A stretch of 64,000 nt of DNA from NCBI RefSeq assembly GCF_039523335.1, contig NZ_BAAAFC010000001.1, positions 2,170,001 through 2,234,000 of the forward strand, written 5' to 3'. Of the stretch, positions 56,304 to 64,000 are shown one piece after another. Each line of letters opens with the position of its first letter. Positions within the stretch are counted from its first letter, which is position 1. The notes below the pieces were generated by a model that saw nothing but the letters and a program-made list of their open reading frames with translations, was not told the DNA's origin and did no database searches. The position numbers and the translations under genes are program-made. The stretch comes from Marinobacter szutsaonensis (lineage in GTDB: Bacteria; Pseudomonadota; Gammaproteobacteria; Pseudomonadales; Oleiphilaceae).

Positions 56304-59300
56304 ATGGTGCTGTCCGATATTTCCATCAAACGACCGGTTTTTGCCACGGTCCTGAGTCTGCTGATCGTGGTTTTCGGCCTTGCAGCCCTGTTCGAGTTGC
56401 CGGTCCGGGAATACCCGGACATTGATCCGCCGGTGGTGTCCATCTCCACCGATTACACCGGTGCCGCCGCCGAGGTGGTGGATACCCAGATCACCCAGGT
56501 GATCGAGGGGGCGATCAGTGGCATTGAGGGTATCCGCTCCATCGAGTCTTCCACCGAGCAGGGTGAGTCCCGCACCAGCATTGAATTCAACATTTCCCGG
56601 GATGTGGATATCGCCGCCAACGACGTGCGCGATGCGGTCTCCCGGGTTGCCAACCAGCTCCCCGATGAGGCCGATGCCCCGGTGGTGCGCAAGGCCGATT
56701 CCGATGCCCGGCCGATGATGTGGATAACTTTGCGCAGTCAGGTCTGGGACAGTGCCGAGCTCAGCGATTTTGCCGACCGGGTGCTGGCGGACCGGTTATC
56801 GGTACTCGACGGGGTGGCGGATGTCCGTATCGGTGGTGAGCGCCGGTACGCCATCCGGGTCTGGCTGGATCGCGAGCGGCTGGCGGCCCGGAACATCACC
56901 GTGGCCGAGGTGGAACGGGCGCTCCGGGCCAACAACGTGGAACTGCCGGCCGGGTCGGTGGATTCCTCCACCCGCAACTTTACGGTTCGGGCCGAGGGCC
57001 GGTTATCCACAGTCGAACAGTTCCGGGATCTGGTCATCCGGCGTAATGGCAATGACCTTTTGCGCCTCGGTGAGGTGGCCAACATTCAGATGGGCGTGGA
57101 GTCGGATGTCAGCCGCCTGCGGGCTAACGGCGAAACGGCCATCGGGATGGGCATCATCCGCCAGTCCAAGGCCAACACTGTGGCGGTGTCGGATGGCGTT
57201 CGGGCCGAGCTGGACCGGATCCGGGAAACTCTGCCGCCGGAAGTCACCATCGCCGAGAGCTACGACGAATCCATCTTCATCCGGGCGTCGATCAAGGAGG
57301 TGGTCATTACCCTGGCCATTGCGGTCTCCCTGGTCATCCTGGTGATCTTCCTGTTCCTGCGCTCCTGGCGCGCGACCCTGATTCCGGCCGTGACCATTCC
57401 GGTCGCGGTCATCGGTGCTTTCATCGGCCTGGGTTTCCTGGGATTTTCAATCAACGTGCTGACCCTGCTGGCGGTGATCCTGGCCATCGGTCTGGTGGTG
57501 GACGACGCCATCGTCATGCTGGAGAACATCCAGCGCCGGATTGATGAGGGCGAGCCGCCCTTGCTGGCCGCTTATCGGGGGGCCAAGCAGGTGGCCTTCG
57601 CGGTAATCGCCACTACTCTGACCCTGGTGGCGGTGTTCGTGCCCATCTCCTTCATGGGAGGCAACGTCGGCCGGCTGTTCGCCGAGTTTGGCTTCACCCT
57701 CGCCGCGGCTGTGGTGTTCTCCAGTCTCGTGGCCCTGACCCTGGCCCCGATGCTCTGTTCCAAATGGTTGCGCCACAGTCCGGAGAGCGCCGAGGGACAT
57801 CGGCTCTGGGCGGCCAGCGAGAAGGTCCTGAACGGGCTGACCCATGGCTATGAGCGGTTGTTGCGATTTTCACTGAGCATGCCCGGCCTGCTGATCGGCC
57901 TCGGGGTTGCAGGGCTTGTGGTAGCAGCGGTGGTCTATCCGAAGCTGCCCCAGGAGCTGGCGCCCACCGAGGACCGGGGCGTCATCATCATGCCCACCAG
58001 TGCGCCCCGGGGCTCCACCGTGGAATTCACCGACCACTATGTCCGTCAGGCCGAGGAGAAGTTGTTGCCTTACCTGGATGACGGCATCGCCAACCGGCTG
58101 CTGTCCATCGTTGGCTTCCGGGATGAGGAAGATAACGCCTTCATGATCATGGGCCTGGTGCCCTGGGAGCAGCGGGACATCAAGCAGCAGCAGGTGACCA
58201 GCGAGATCCGCCAGAAGCTCAGTGACATCTCCGGCATCCGGACCGTGGCCGTGAACCCCCCGGGTCTGGGCCAGCGCGGCTTCAGCCAGCCGGTGGAGTT
58301 CGTGGTCGCCGGTCCCGATTACGAGTCGGTACAGGCCTGGAGTGAAGAGATTGTCGAGCGGGCGAAGGAGAACCCGAACCTGCTCAACCTGGAAACGGAT
58401 TTTGAGCTGACCCGCCCGGAACTGCGGGTGGACATTGACCGGGAGCGGGCCGCGGACCTGGACATTACCGTCGAGGATGTCGGCCTCACCCTGCAGACCA
58501 TGCTGGCGTCCCGCCAGGTCACCACTTACCTGGACCGGGGCCGGGAGTACGATGTCATCATCCAGGCGACAGAAGCCGATAGGGCAACGCCGGCCGACCT
58601 GGGCCAGATCTTCCTGCGCCCGCGGGAAGGTGGCAACCTGATTCCGCTGCAGGCCCTGGTATCGGTGGAGGAAATCGGTGCCAACCCGGACCTGCGCCGG
58701 ATTGACCGGCTGCCGGCGGTGGTGATCAGTGCCTCCCTGGCCGATGGTTATGATCTCGGGTCGGCGCTGACCTATCTCAACAACCTGGCTGTGGATAATC
58801 TGCCCCCGGAGGCGCGAACCAGTTACAAGGGACTGTCCCGGGAATTCGAGGAATCCTCCAACGCCATCTACGTGACCTTTGGCCTGGCCTTCGTGATTGT
58901 GTTCCTGGTGCTGGCGGCTCAGTTCGAGAGCTGGATCCACCCGCTGATCATCATGCTGACGGTGCCGCTGGCGGTAACCGGAGCCTTGCTGGCGCTGTTC
59001 TGGTCGGGCATCAGCCTGAATATCTACAGCCAGATCGGCATCATCATGTTGCTGGGGTTGATGGCCAAGAACGGGATACTGATCGTGGAGTTTGCCAACC
59101 AGCTCCGGGACAAGGGCTATGAGGTCCGGGAAGCGATCCTCGAGGGCGCCGTGCTGCGGTTTCGTCCGGTCTTGATGACCACCATCTCCACCGTGTTTGG
59201 TGCCGTACCGCTGGTGATTGCCACCGGTGCCGGTGCCGAGAGCCGGGCCGCTATCGGTATGGTGATCCTGGGCGGGTTGCTCTTTGCCACCACCCTCACC

Positions 59301-59450
59301 CTGTTCCTGATTCCGGTGCTTTATAACCTCCTGGCCCGGTTCGCCAAATCCACCAATGCGGTGGAACTGGAACTTGAACGCCTCGCCGCTGGCCAGGCGG
59401 GAGGCGCCGGACTGGCGACGGCACCGCAGAAACGGGCGGATGATTTCTGA
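56304..59450 (+). CDS. RND multidrug efflux permease (AcrB/HAE1-like)
   Basis: A 1048-residue proton-driven exporter with twelve predicted membrane helices and two large periplasmic loops (after helices 1 and 7). The N-terminus SDISIKRPVFATVLSLLIVVFGL is typical. In helix 4 the acidic pair of GLVVDDAIVMLENIQR is the proton relay, and the G-x-x-x-DxxG-like and FVPISFMGG segments are present. Helix 10-11 shows GLMAKNGILIVEFANQ. The substrate is unknown. It forms an operon with the adaptor. A DnaA-box-rich spacer follows. Confidence 0.95.
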   Translation: MVLSDISIKRPVFATVLSLLIVVFGLAALFELPVREYPDIDPPVVSISTDYTGAAAEVVDTQITQVIEGAISGIEGIRSIESSTEQGESRTSIEFNISRDVDIAANDVRDAVSRVANQLPDEADAPVVRKADSDARPMMWITLRSQVWDSAELSDFADRVLADRLSVLDGVADVRIGGERRYAIRVWLDRERLAARNITVAEVERALRANNVELPAGSVDSSTRNFTVRAEGRLSTVEQFRDLVIRRNGNDLLRLGEVANIQMGVESDVSRLRANGETAIGMGIIRQSKANTVAVSDGVRAELDRIRETLPPEVTIAESYDESIFIRASIKEVVITLAIAVSLVILVIFLFLRSWRATLIPAVTIPVAVIGAFIGLGFLGFSINVLTLLAVILAIGLVVDDAIVMLENIQRRIDEGEPPLLAAYRGAKQVAFAVIATTLTLVAVFVPISFMGGNVGRLFAEFGFTLAAAVVFSSLVALTLAPMLCSKWLRHSPESAEGHRLWAASEKVLNGLTHGYERLLRFSLSMPGLLIGLGVAGLVVAAVVYPKLPQELAPTEDRGVIIMPTSAPRGSTVEFTDHYVRQAEEKLLPYLDDGIANRLLSIVGFRDEEDNAFMIMGLVPWEQRDIKQQQVTSEIRQKLSDISGIRTVAVNPPGLGQRGFSQPVEFVVAGPDYESVQAWSEEIVERAKENPNLLNLETDFELTRPELRVDIDRERAADLDITVEDVGLTLQTMLASRQVTTYLDRGREYDVIIQATEADRATPADLGQIFLRPREGGNLIPLQALVSVEEIGANPDLRRIDRLPAVVISASLADGYDLGSALTYLNNLAVDNLPPEARTSYKGLSREFEESSNAIYVTFGLAFVIVFLVLAAQFESWIHPLIIMLTVPLAVTGALLALFWSGISLNIYSQIGIIMLLGLMAKNGILIVEFANQLRDKGYEVREAILEGAVLRFRPVLMTTISTVFGAVPLVIATGAGAESRAAIGMVILGGLLFATTLTLFLIPVLYNLLARFAKSTNAVELELERLAAGQAGGAGLATAPQKRADDF

Positions 59451-59596
59451 GATGGGGCACGTGCTTCGTTGAATCCAGAGAATTCTGTGGAAAAATAAAT
59501 GAACAAACCGCGGATAACCTCTGGATGCATTTTATAGAGTTTAATTAAAACAATAAGTTAAGGTGTTTTTTCGGGCTAACGGCAAGCTCCTGAATC

Positions 59597-59605
59597 TGTG
59601 GATAA
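59597..59605 (-). promoter_or_regulatory. Perfect DnaA box upstream of mnmG
   Basis: TGTGGATAA on the plus strand, TTATCCACA on the minus strand. It is the only exact consensus box that I found outside coding sequence in the window. Confidence 0.7.
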
Positions 59606-59792
59606 CTCTTTGAAAACTTTTCTGAGAAGAGTCTTCCAAGCCACTGAAAAAGCAAAAATTTCGGTTATTGCTTATACAGATTCGGGGTTATTCCGGCGGT
59701 TATCAACAACTGCTCCTGCACGGTGACTTTCAAGTATCGCCGACTCTGGTTAAAATTTGCACATCCTGACTGCATTTTCCACGGCGAGGCGT

Positions 59793-59798
59793 TATACT
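59793..59798 (+). promoter_or_regulatory. -10-like element of mnmG within a small hairpin
   Basis: TATACT at 59793-59798, about 40 bases before the mnmG GTG. It lies within a GGCGAG (59783-59788) / CTCGCC (59797-59802) inverted repeat. No good -35 stands at the normal distance, so the call is weak. Confidence 0.35.
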
Positions 59799-59837
59799 CG
59801 CCGCCCTGTTTTTATCCCCCGATTTCCGAGGTGAAGA

Positions 59838-61724
59838 GTGGAGTTTCCGACCCGTTTCGATGTCATTGTCATTGGTGGTGGCCATGCCGGTACCGAAGCC
59901 GCACTGGCCGCAGCGCGCATGGGTTCGCAAACCCTGCTGCTGACCCACAACATTGAGACCCTGGGCCAGATGTCCTGTAATCCGGCTATCGGCGGGATCG
60001 GCAAGAGCCACCTGGTCAAGGAAATCGACGCCCTGGGCGGCGCCATGGCCCGTGCCACCGACCAGGCTGGTATCCAGTTCCGGGTACTCAACAGCCGCAA
60101 GGGTCCGGCGGTGCGCGCCACCCGTGCCCAGGCCGACCGGGTGCTGTACAAGGCGGCAATCCGCCATGTGCTGGAAAACCAGCCCAACCTGACGCTGTTC
60201 CAGCAGGCGGCAGACGATCTGGTTGTGGAAAACGACCAGGTGGTGGGTGTAGTGACCCAGACCGGTATCCGCTTCAACGCCAAAACCGTGGTGCTGACCA
60301 CCGGTACTTTCCTCGGCGGCGTTATCCACATCGGTATGCAGCACCACTCCGGTGGCCGTGCCGGGGATGCGCCGGCCAATGCCCTGGCCAAACGCCTGCG
60401 CGAACTGCCGTTCAACGTCGGCCGGCTGAAAACCGGCACCCCGCCCCGGATCGATGCCCGCTCGGTGGATTTCTCGAAGATGGACAAGCAATGGGGCGAC
60501 AACCCGACCCCGGTGATGTCCTTCATCGGCAGCCGGGACGAGCACCCCGAGCAGGTCTGCTGTTACGTGACCCGCACCACCGAGCAGACCCACGACATCA
60601 TCCGCAGCGGTTTTGACCGCTCGCCGATGTTTGCCGGCAGCATTGAGGGCGTGGGCCCGCGCTACTGCCCGTCCATCGAGGACAAGGTGAACCGGTTTGC
60701 CGACAAGGATTCACACCAGATTTTCGTGGAGCCCGAGGGCCTGACTACCAACGAACTGTATCCGAACGGCATCTCCACCAGCCTGCCGTTTGATATCCAG
60801 CTGGCGGCGGTGCGCTCCATTCCCGGGTTCGAGAACGCCCACATCACCCGGCCGGGCTACGCCATCGAATACGATTACCTGAACCCGCAGGACCTGCGCC
60901 ACACCCTGGAAACCAAGTTTATCCAGGGCCTGTACTTTGCCGGCCAGATCAACGGCACCACCGGTTACGAAGAAGCCGGCGCCCAGGGCCTGCTGGCAGG
61001 TATCAACGCGTCCCTGCGTGCCCAGGACAAGGACGAATGGTACCCGCGCCGGGATGAAGCCTATCTCGGCGTGCTGGTGGACGACCTGATCACCATGGGC
61101 ACCAGTGAGCCCTATCGCATGTTCACCAGCCGTGCCGAATACCGGCTGATCCTGCGAGAGGACAACGCCGACCTGCGCCTGACCGAGACCGGTCGCAAGC
61201 TGGGGCTGGTGGATGATGAGCGCTGGCAGAAGTTCAACGACAAGCGTGAAGGTATTGCCCGGGAACGCAGCCGGCTGGAATCCACCCGGATCCACCCGAA
61301 TACCGAGGCCGGCGAGCGCGCCAATGGTTTCCTGAAACAGCCCATGGCCCGGGACCAGTCCCTGGCCGAACTGCTGCGTCGCCCGGAGATTGCCTACGAC
61401 CAGATTGCCGAAATAGGCGGCGAGCGGACGGATGATCCGAACGTGGCGGATCAGGTGGAAATCGAGATCAAGTACGAGGGTTACATCTCCCGCCAGGCGG
61501 ACGAGATCGAGCGCTTGCGCAAGAACGAGAACACCGCTCTGCCCATCGACCTGGACTACGATGTGATCGGCGGCCTGTCCAACGAGATCAAGCAGAAGCT
61601 CAAGGACGTGCGGCCGGAGACCGTGGCCCAGGCCTCCCGCATCCAGGGGGTCACCCCGGCGGCGGTGAGCCAGATCCTGGTGCACCTGAAAAAGCGGGAC
61701 CTGCTGCGCAAGCAGAGCGCCTGA
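59838..61724 (+). CDS. mnmG: tRNA uridine-5-carboxymethylaminomethyl modification enzyme MnmG
   Basis: A 628-residue FAD enzyme, partner of MnmE in U34 modification. Seen: FAD-binding [70 protein letters not shown] and the C-terminal [21 protein letters not shown] 59838 has a GAGG site and puts [14 protein letters not shown] at the start, as in relatives. It heads mnmG-rsmG-parA-parB, the classic gidA-gidB-par order. Confidence 0.97.
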   Translation: MEFPTRFDVIVIGGGHAGTEAALAAARMGSQTLLLTHNIETLGQMSCNPAIGGIGKSHLVKEIDALGGAMARATDQAGIQFRVLNSRKGPAVRATRAQADRVLYKAAIRHVLENQPNLTLFQQAADDLVVENDQVVGVVTQTGIRFNAKTVVLTTGTFLGGVIHIGMQHHSGGRAGDAPANALAKRLRELPFNVGRLKTGTPPRIDARSVDFSKMDKQWGDNPTPVMSFIGSRDEHPEQVCCYVTRTTEQTHDIIRSGFDRSPMFAGSIEGVGPRYCPSIEDKVNRFADKDSHQIFVEPEGLTTNELYPNGISTSLPFDIQLAAVRSIPGFENAHITRPGYAIEYDYLNPQDLRHTLETKFIQGLYFAGQINGTTGYEEAGAQGLLAGINASLRAQDKDEWYPRRDEAYLGVLVDDLITMGTSEPYRMFTSRAEYRLILREDNADLRLTETGRKLGLVDDERWQKFNDKREGIARERSRLESTRIHPNTEAGERANGFLKQPMARDQSLAELLRRPEIAYDQIAEIGGERTDDPNVADQVEIEIKYEGYISRQADEIERLRKNENTALPIDLDYDVIGGLSNEIKQKLKDVRPETVAQASRIQGVTPAAVSQILVHLKKRDLLRKQSA

Positions 61725-61733
61725 GCCCGGCCC

Positions 61734-62378
61734 ATGACGCAAGCACTCTGGCAACGCCAGCTCCGGGACGGGCTGGCCGAGATGAACCTGTCCCTGACCG
61801 ACGGCCAGCAGCAACAGCTGTTGGCCTTTCTGGCTTTACTCAACAAGTGGAACAAGGCGTATAACCTGACCGCCGTGCGTGATGAGCAGGTGATGGTTTC
61901 GCGCCAGCTGCTGGACAGCCTGAGCATCCTGCCCTGGATCACCACGGACCACCTGCTCGATGTTGGTGCGGGTGGTGGTCTGCCGGGTATCCCCCTGGCC
62001 ATCGCCCTGCCGCACAAGCGTTTCACTTTGCTCGACAGCAATGGCAAGAAGACCCGCTTCCTGAACCAGTGTGTACTGGAACTTGGGCTGGACAATGTCG
62101 ACGTGATTCATGGCCGGGCCGAGGACTGCCAGCCAGAGCAGCCCTTTACCCAGATCAGCAGCCGCGCCTTCACGGCTCTGGAGAACCTGGTGACCTGGTG
62201 TGGCTCGTTGCTGGACAATGAGGGCGAGTTCCTTGCCATGAAAGGTCAGTTTCCGGATGATGAGGTAGCTGCCCTTCCGGCCGGCTGGCAGGTAAAATCC
62301 AGCCATTCCCTGAAGGTTCCCGGCGCAGATGGCGAGCGGCATTTGCTGGTCGTTGCCCGGGCAGAGCATTCCCGGTAA
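61734..62378 (+). CDS. rsmG: 16S rRNA (guanine-527-N7)-methyltransferase
   Basis: A 214-residue SAM methyltransferase (GidB) that modifies G527 of 16S rRNA. The SAM loop LLDVGAGGGLPGIPLAIA lies near 80, preceded by the LLDSLSILPW stretch, and FTLLDSNGKKTRFL follows. The length is normal. It starts nine bases after the mnmG stop. Confidence 0.96.
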   Translation: MTQALWQRQLRDGLAEMNLSLTDGQQQQLLAFLALLNKWNKAYNLTAVRDEQVMVSRQLLDSLSILPWITTDHLLDVGAGGGLPGIPLAIALPHKRFTLLDSNGKKTRFLNQCVLELGLDNVDVIHGRAEDCQPEQPFTQISSRAFTALENLVTWCGSLLDNEGEFLAMKGQFPDDEVAALPAGWQVKSSHSLKVPGADGERHLLVVARAEHSR

Positions 62379-62398
62379 CCCGCAACAGGAGGCAAAAC

Positions 62399-63193
62399 AT
62401 GGCGCGCGTGATTGCAGTGACCAATCAGAAAGGCGGTGTGGGCAAGACCACCACCTGCGTCAACCTGGCTGCCTCCCTGGCCGCAACCAAGCGCCGGGTG
62501 CTGCTGGTGGATATGGATCCCCAGGGCAACGCCACCATGGGCAGCGGTGTGGACAAGAATGCCCTGGAGTTGTCCGGTTATGACGTCCTGACCAAGCGTG
62601 CGACGCCGGCCGAGGTGATCGTCACCGTGGAAAACGCCGGGTTCGACCTGCTGCCGGCGAACGGCGACCTGACCGCCGCGGAAGTGGAGCTGATGAACGA
62701 GATCGGTCGGGAACACCGCCTGCGCCTGTCCCTGAACAGCATCCGGGACAGCTACGATTACATCCTGATTGATTGTCCGCCGTCCCTGAACCTGCTCACC
62801 GTCAATGCCTTGTCGGCCGCGGATTCGGTGCTGATCCCCATGCAGTGCGAGTACTATGCCCTGGAGGGGCTGGCGGCGTTGATGAACACGGTGGAGCAGA
62901 TCCAGGAAACGGTGAATCCCAACCTGGAGATCGAAGGTCTGTTGCGCACCATGTACGATCCGCGCAACAGTCTGACCCTGGATGTATCCGCCCAGCTGGC
63001 GGAGTTTTTCGGTGACAAGGTCTACCGTGCCGTGATTCCCCGCAATGTGCGGCTGGCGGAAGCGCCCAGCTACGGTCTGCCGGCCCTGAAGTACGATCGT
63101 GCCTCCAAGGGCGCCGTGGCCTACCTGGCCCTGGCCGGTGAAATGGTTCGCCGCCATGGTTCGAAAAAGACATCCGAGCCGGTTGCGGTGTAA
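62399..63193 (+). CDS. parA: Chromosome partitioning ATPase ParA (Soj)
   Basis: A 264-residue Walker-type ATPase. It opens RVIAVTNQKGGVGKTTT with the deviant Walker A, has LLVDMDPQGNATMGSGVD, the Walker B-like YILIDCPPSLNLLT and the C-terminal LAEAPSYGLPALKYD. With ParB bound at parS it moves the origin region. Its ATG follows rsmG by 20 bases with an AGGAGG site. Confidence 0.97.
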   Translation: MARVIAVTNQKGGVGKTTTCVNLAASLAATKRRVLLVDMDPQGNATMGSGVDKNALELSGYDVLTKRATPAEVIVTVENAGFDLLPANGDLTAAEVELMNEIGREHRLRLSLNSIRDSYDYILIDCPPSLNLLTVNALSAADSVLIPMQCEYYALEGLAALMNTVEQIQETVNPNLEIEGLLRTMYDPRNSLTLDVSAQLAEFFGDKVYRAVIPRNVRLAEAPSYGLPALKYDRASKGAVAYLALAGEMVRRHGSKKTSEPVAV

Positions 63194-63241
63194 CATACCG
63201 GGCCGTTGGTACACGACACACAACGCTTTTCAACGGGAAGA

Positions 63242-64000
63242 ATGACAGACACCATGGCGGCTAAGAAACGAGGATTGGGTGAGCGTGGACTGGGAGCCCT
63301 GCTGCAGGGTTCAAAGGTCAACCTTAACCAGGAGGTGAAGGACCACGACGGCGAGCTGCGCGAGATTCCCATCGATCTGGTTCAGCGTGGCCGCTACCAG
63401 CCCCGCCGGGACATGGATCCCGCCGCCCTGCAGGAACTGGCCGACTCCATCCGCCAACAGGGTGTGATGCAGCCGGTGGTGGTTCGCCCCATCGCCGAGG
63501 GGCGCTTCGAGCTGATTGCCGGTGAGCGCCGCTGGCGGGCCGCCCAGATTGCCGAACTCGACAGCCTGCCTGCCATCATCCGCGATGTGCCCGATGAAGC
63601 CGCCATCGCCATGGCGCTGATCGAGAACATCCAGCGCGAGAACCTCAACCCCATCGAGGAAGCCTTTGCCCTGCAGCGCCTGCAGGACGAGTTCGGACTG
63701 ACCCAGGCCCAGGTCGCCGAGGCTGTGGGTAAATCCCGGACCACCATCACCAACCTGCTGCGGCTGATCGGCCTGACCGAGGATGTCCGGCTGATGCTCG
63801 AACACGGTGACCTGGAGATGGGTCACGGCCGGGCCATGCTGACCCTGCCCCCGGAACTGCAGATGCAGGTGGCCCGCCAGGTGGTGGCCAAGTCCCTGTC
63901 GGTGCGCCAGACCGAAGCGCTGGTGCGCCGCGTTCAGCAACAGTCGCCGGAAGGCAAGTCGAAAGACAAGGGCACCGTTGATCCCAATATCCGTGCCCTG
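63242..64000 (+). CDS. parB: Chromosome partitioning protein ParB, 3' end beyond window
   Basis: The first 253 residues of ParB. Seen: the KKRGLGERGLGALL N-terminal ParA-interacting segment, the CTPase/ParB-box region with RGRYQPRRDMDP and GERRWRAAQI, ENIQRENLNPIEEA, and the DNA-binding HTH with QAQVAEAVGKSRTTITNLLRL. The gene runs off the right edge, so the dimerisation domain is not seen. The start is at ATG 63242 (GGGAAG site); ATG 63254 (MAAKKRG) is the other choice. Its likely targets are the two parS sites in recF, about 22 kb away. Confidence 0.96.
   Translation, partial: MTDTMAAKKRGLGERGLGALLQGSKVNLNQEVKDHDGELREIPIDLVQRGRYQPRRDMDPAALQELADSIRQQGVMQPVVVRPIAEGRFELIAGERRWRAAQIAELDSLPAIIRDVPDEAAIAMALIENIQRENLNPIEEAFALQRLQDEFGLTQAQVAEAVGKSRTTITNLLRLIGLTEDVRLMLEHGDLEMGHGRAMLTLPPELQMQVARQVVAKSLSVRQTEALVRRVQQQSPEGKSKDKGTVDPNIRAL

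Larger units (their letters stand above)
59451..59837. other. RND-mnmG spacer: second oriC-like region
   Basis: No gene. An AT-rich block at 59529-59572 sits beside DnaA-box-like 9-mers: 59597-59605 (minus, perfect TTATCCACA), 59486-59494 (minus, TTTTCCACA), 59700-59708 (TTATCAACA, one mismatch), and weaker ones at 59509-59517, 59672-59680, 59775-59783 and 59812-59820. In E. coli the origin lies next to mnmG, so this is a rival or additional origin candidate. No GATC was noticed in the spacer. Confidence 0.65.

Overview
The window is a chromosomal origin-proximal segment of a GC-rich gammaproteobacterium. Gene content and order (def-fmt-rsmB-trkA, glyQS-trkH, recCBD, gyrB/recF/dnaN/dnaA, rpmH-rnpA-yidD-yidC-mnmE, mnmG-rsmG-parA-parB), together with a free-standing ectoine hydroxylase and an ANR/FNR-type box, fit a marine, salt-adapted genus close to Marinobacter. 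That taxonomic call is inference from gene order and protein style; no rRNA is present.

Layout. 0-9.8 kb: a LysM protein (cut by the left edge), N-terminal processing and formylation (def, fmt), rRNA methylation (rsmB), glycyl-tRNA synthetase (glyQS), and the K+ uptake parts trkA and trkH. 9.9-12.7 kb: a tRNA-Pro(CGG) gene followed at once by a two-gene cassette of accessory character: a small MazG-like NTP pyrophosphohydrolase, then a 736-residue protein that fuses a GIY-YIG-like nuclease, a Schlafen-group-3 (DUF2075) helicase and a LexA/S24-like C-terminus. This is the best candidate in the window for a poorly described, defence-like system. 12.7-16.7 kb: envelope lipoproteins (Blc lipocalin, a ClsC-like phospholipase D), a type II sulfide:quinone oxidoreductase behind a perfect FNR/ANR box, and a globin. 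16.8-31 kb: a DNA-repair block, with a PD-(D/E)XK nuclease/XPD-like Fe-S helicase fusion overlapping a FAN1-like VRR-NUC gene on the minus strand, and recC-recB-recD on the plus strand. 31-38.3 kb: a PAS-PAS-GGDEF diguanylate cyclase, two divergent ABC exporters, a GABA-type aminotransferase and a VC0807-family membrane protein.

38.4-63.9 kb is the replication-origin neighbourhood. dnaA-dnaN-(UbiB-like kinase)-recF-gyrB runs leftward and rpmH-rnpA-yidD-yidC-mnmE runs rightward, separated by an AT-rich dnaA-rpmH spacer with degenerate DnaA boxes. A second AT-rich spacer in front of mnmG holds a perfect DnaA box. Two 16-bp parS palindromes lie inside recF, and the parA-parB pair that should act on them lies at the right end (parB is cut by the window edge). 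An accessory stretch (DUF2959 lipoprotein, ectD, long acyl-CoA dehydrogenase, DUF3833 lipoprotein, RND pump) separates mnmE from mnmG. By hand scan, perfect DnaA boxes are clearly clustered from about 32.7 to 60.4 kb.

All calls come from reading the sequence and family knowledge; no database search was run.
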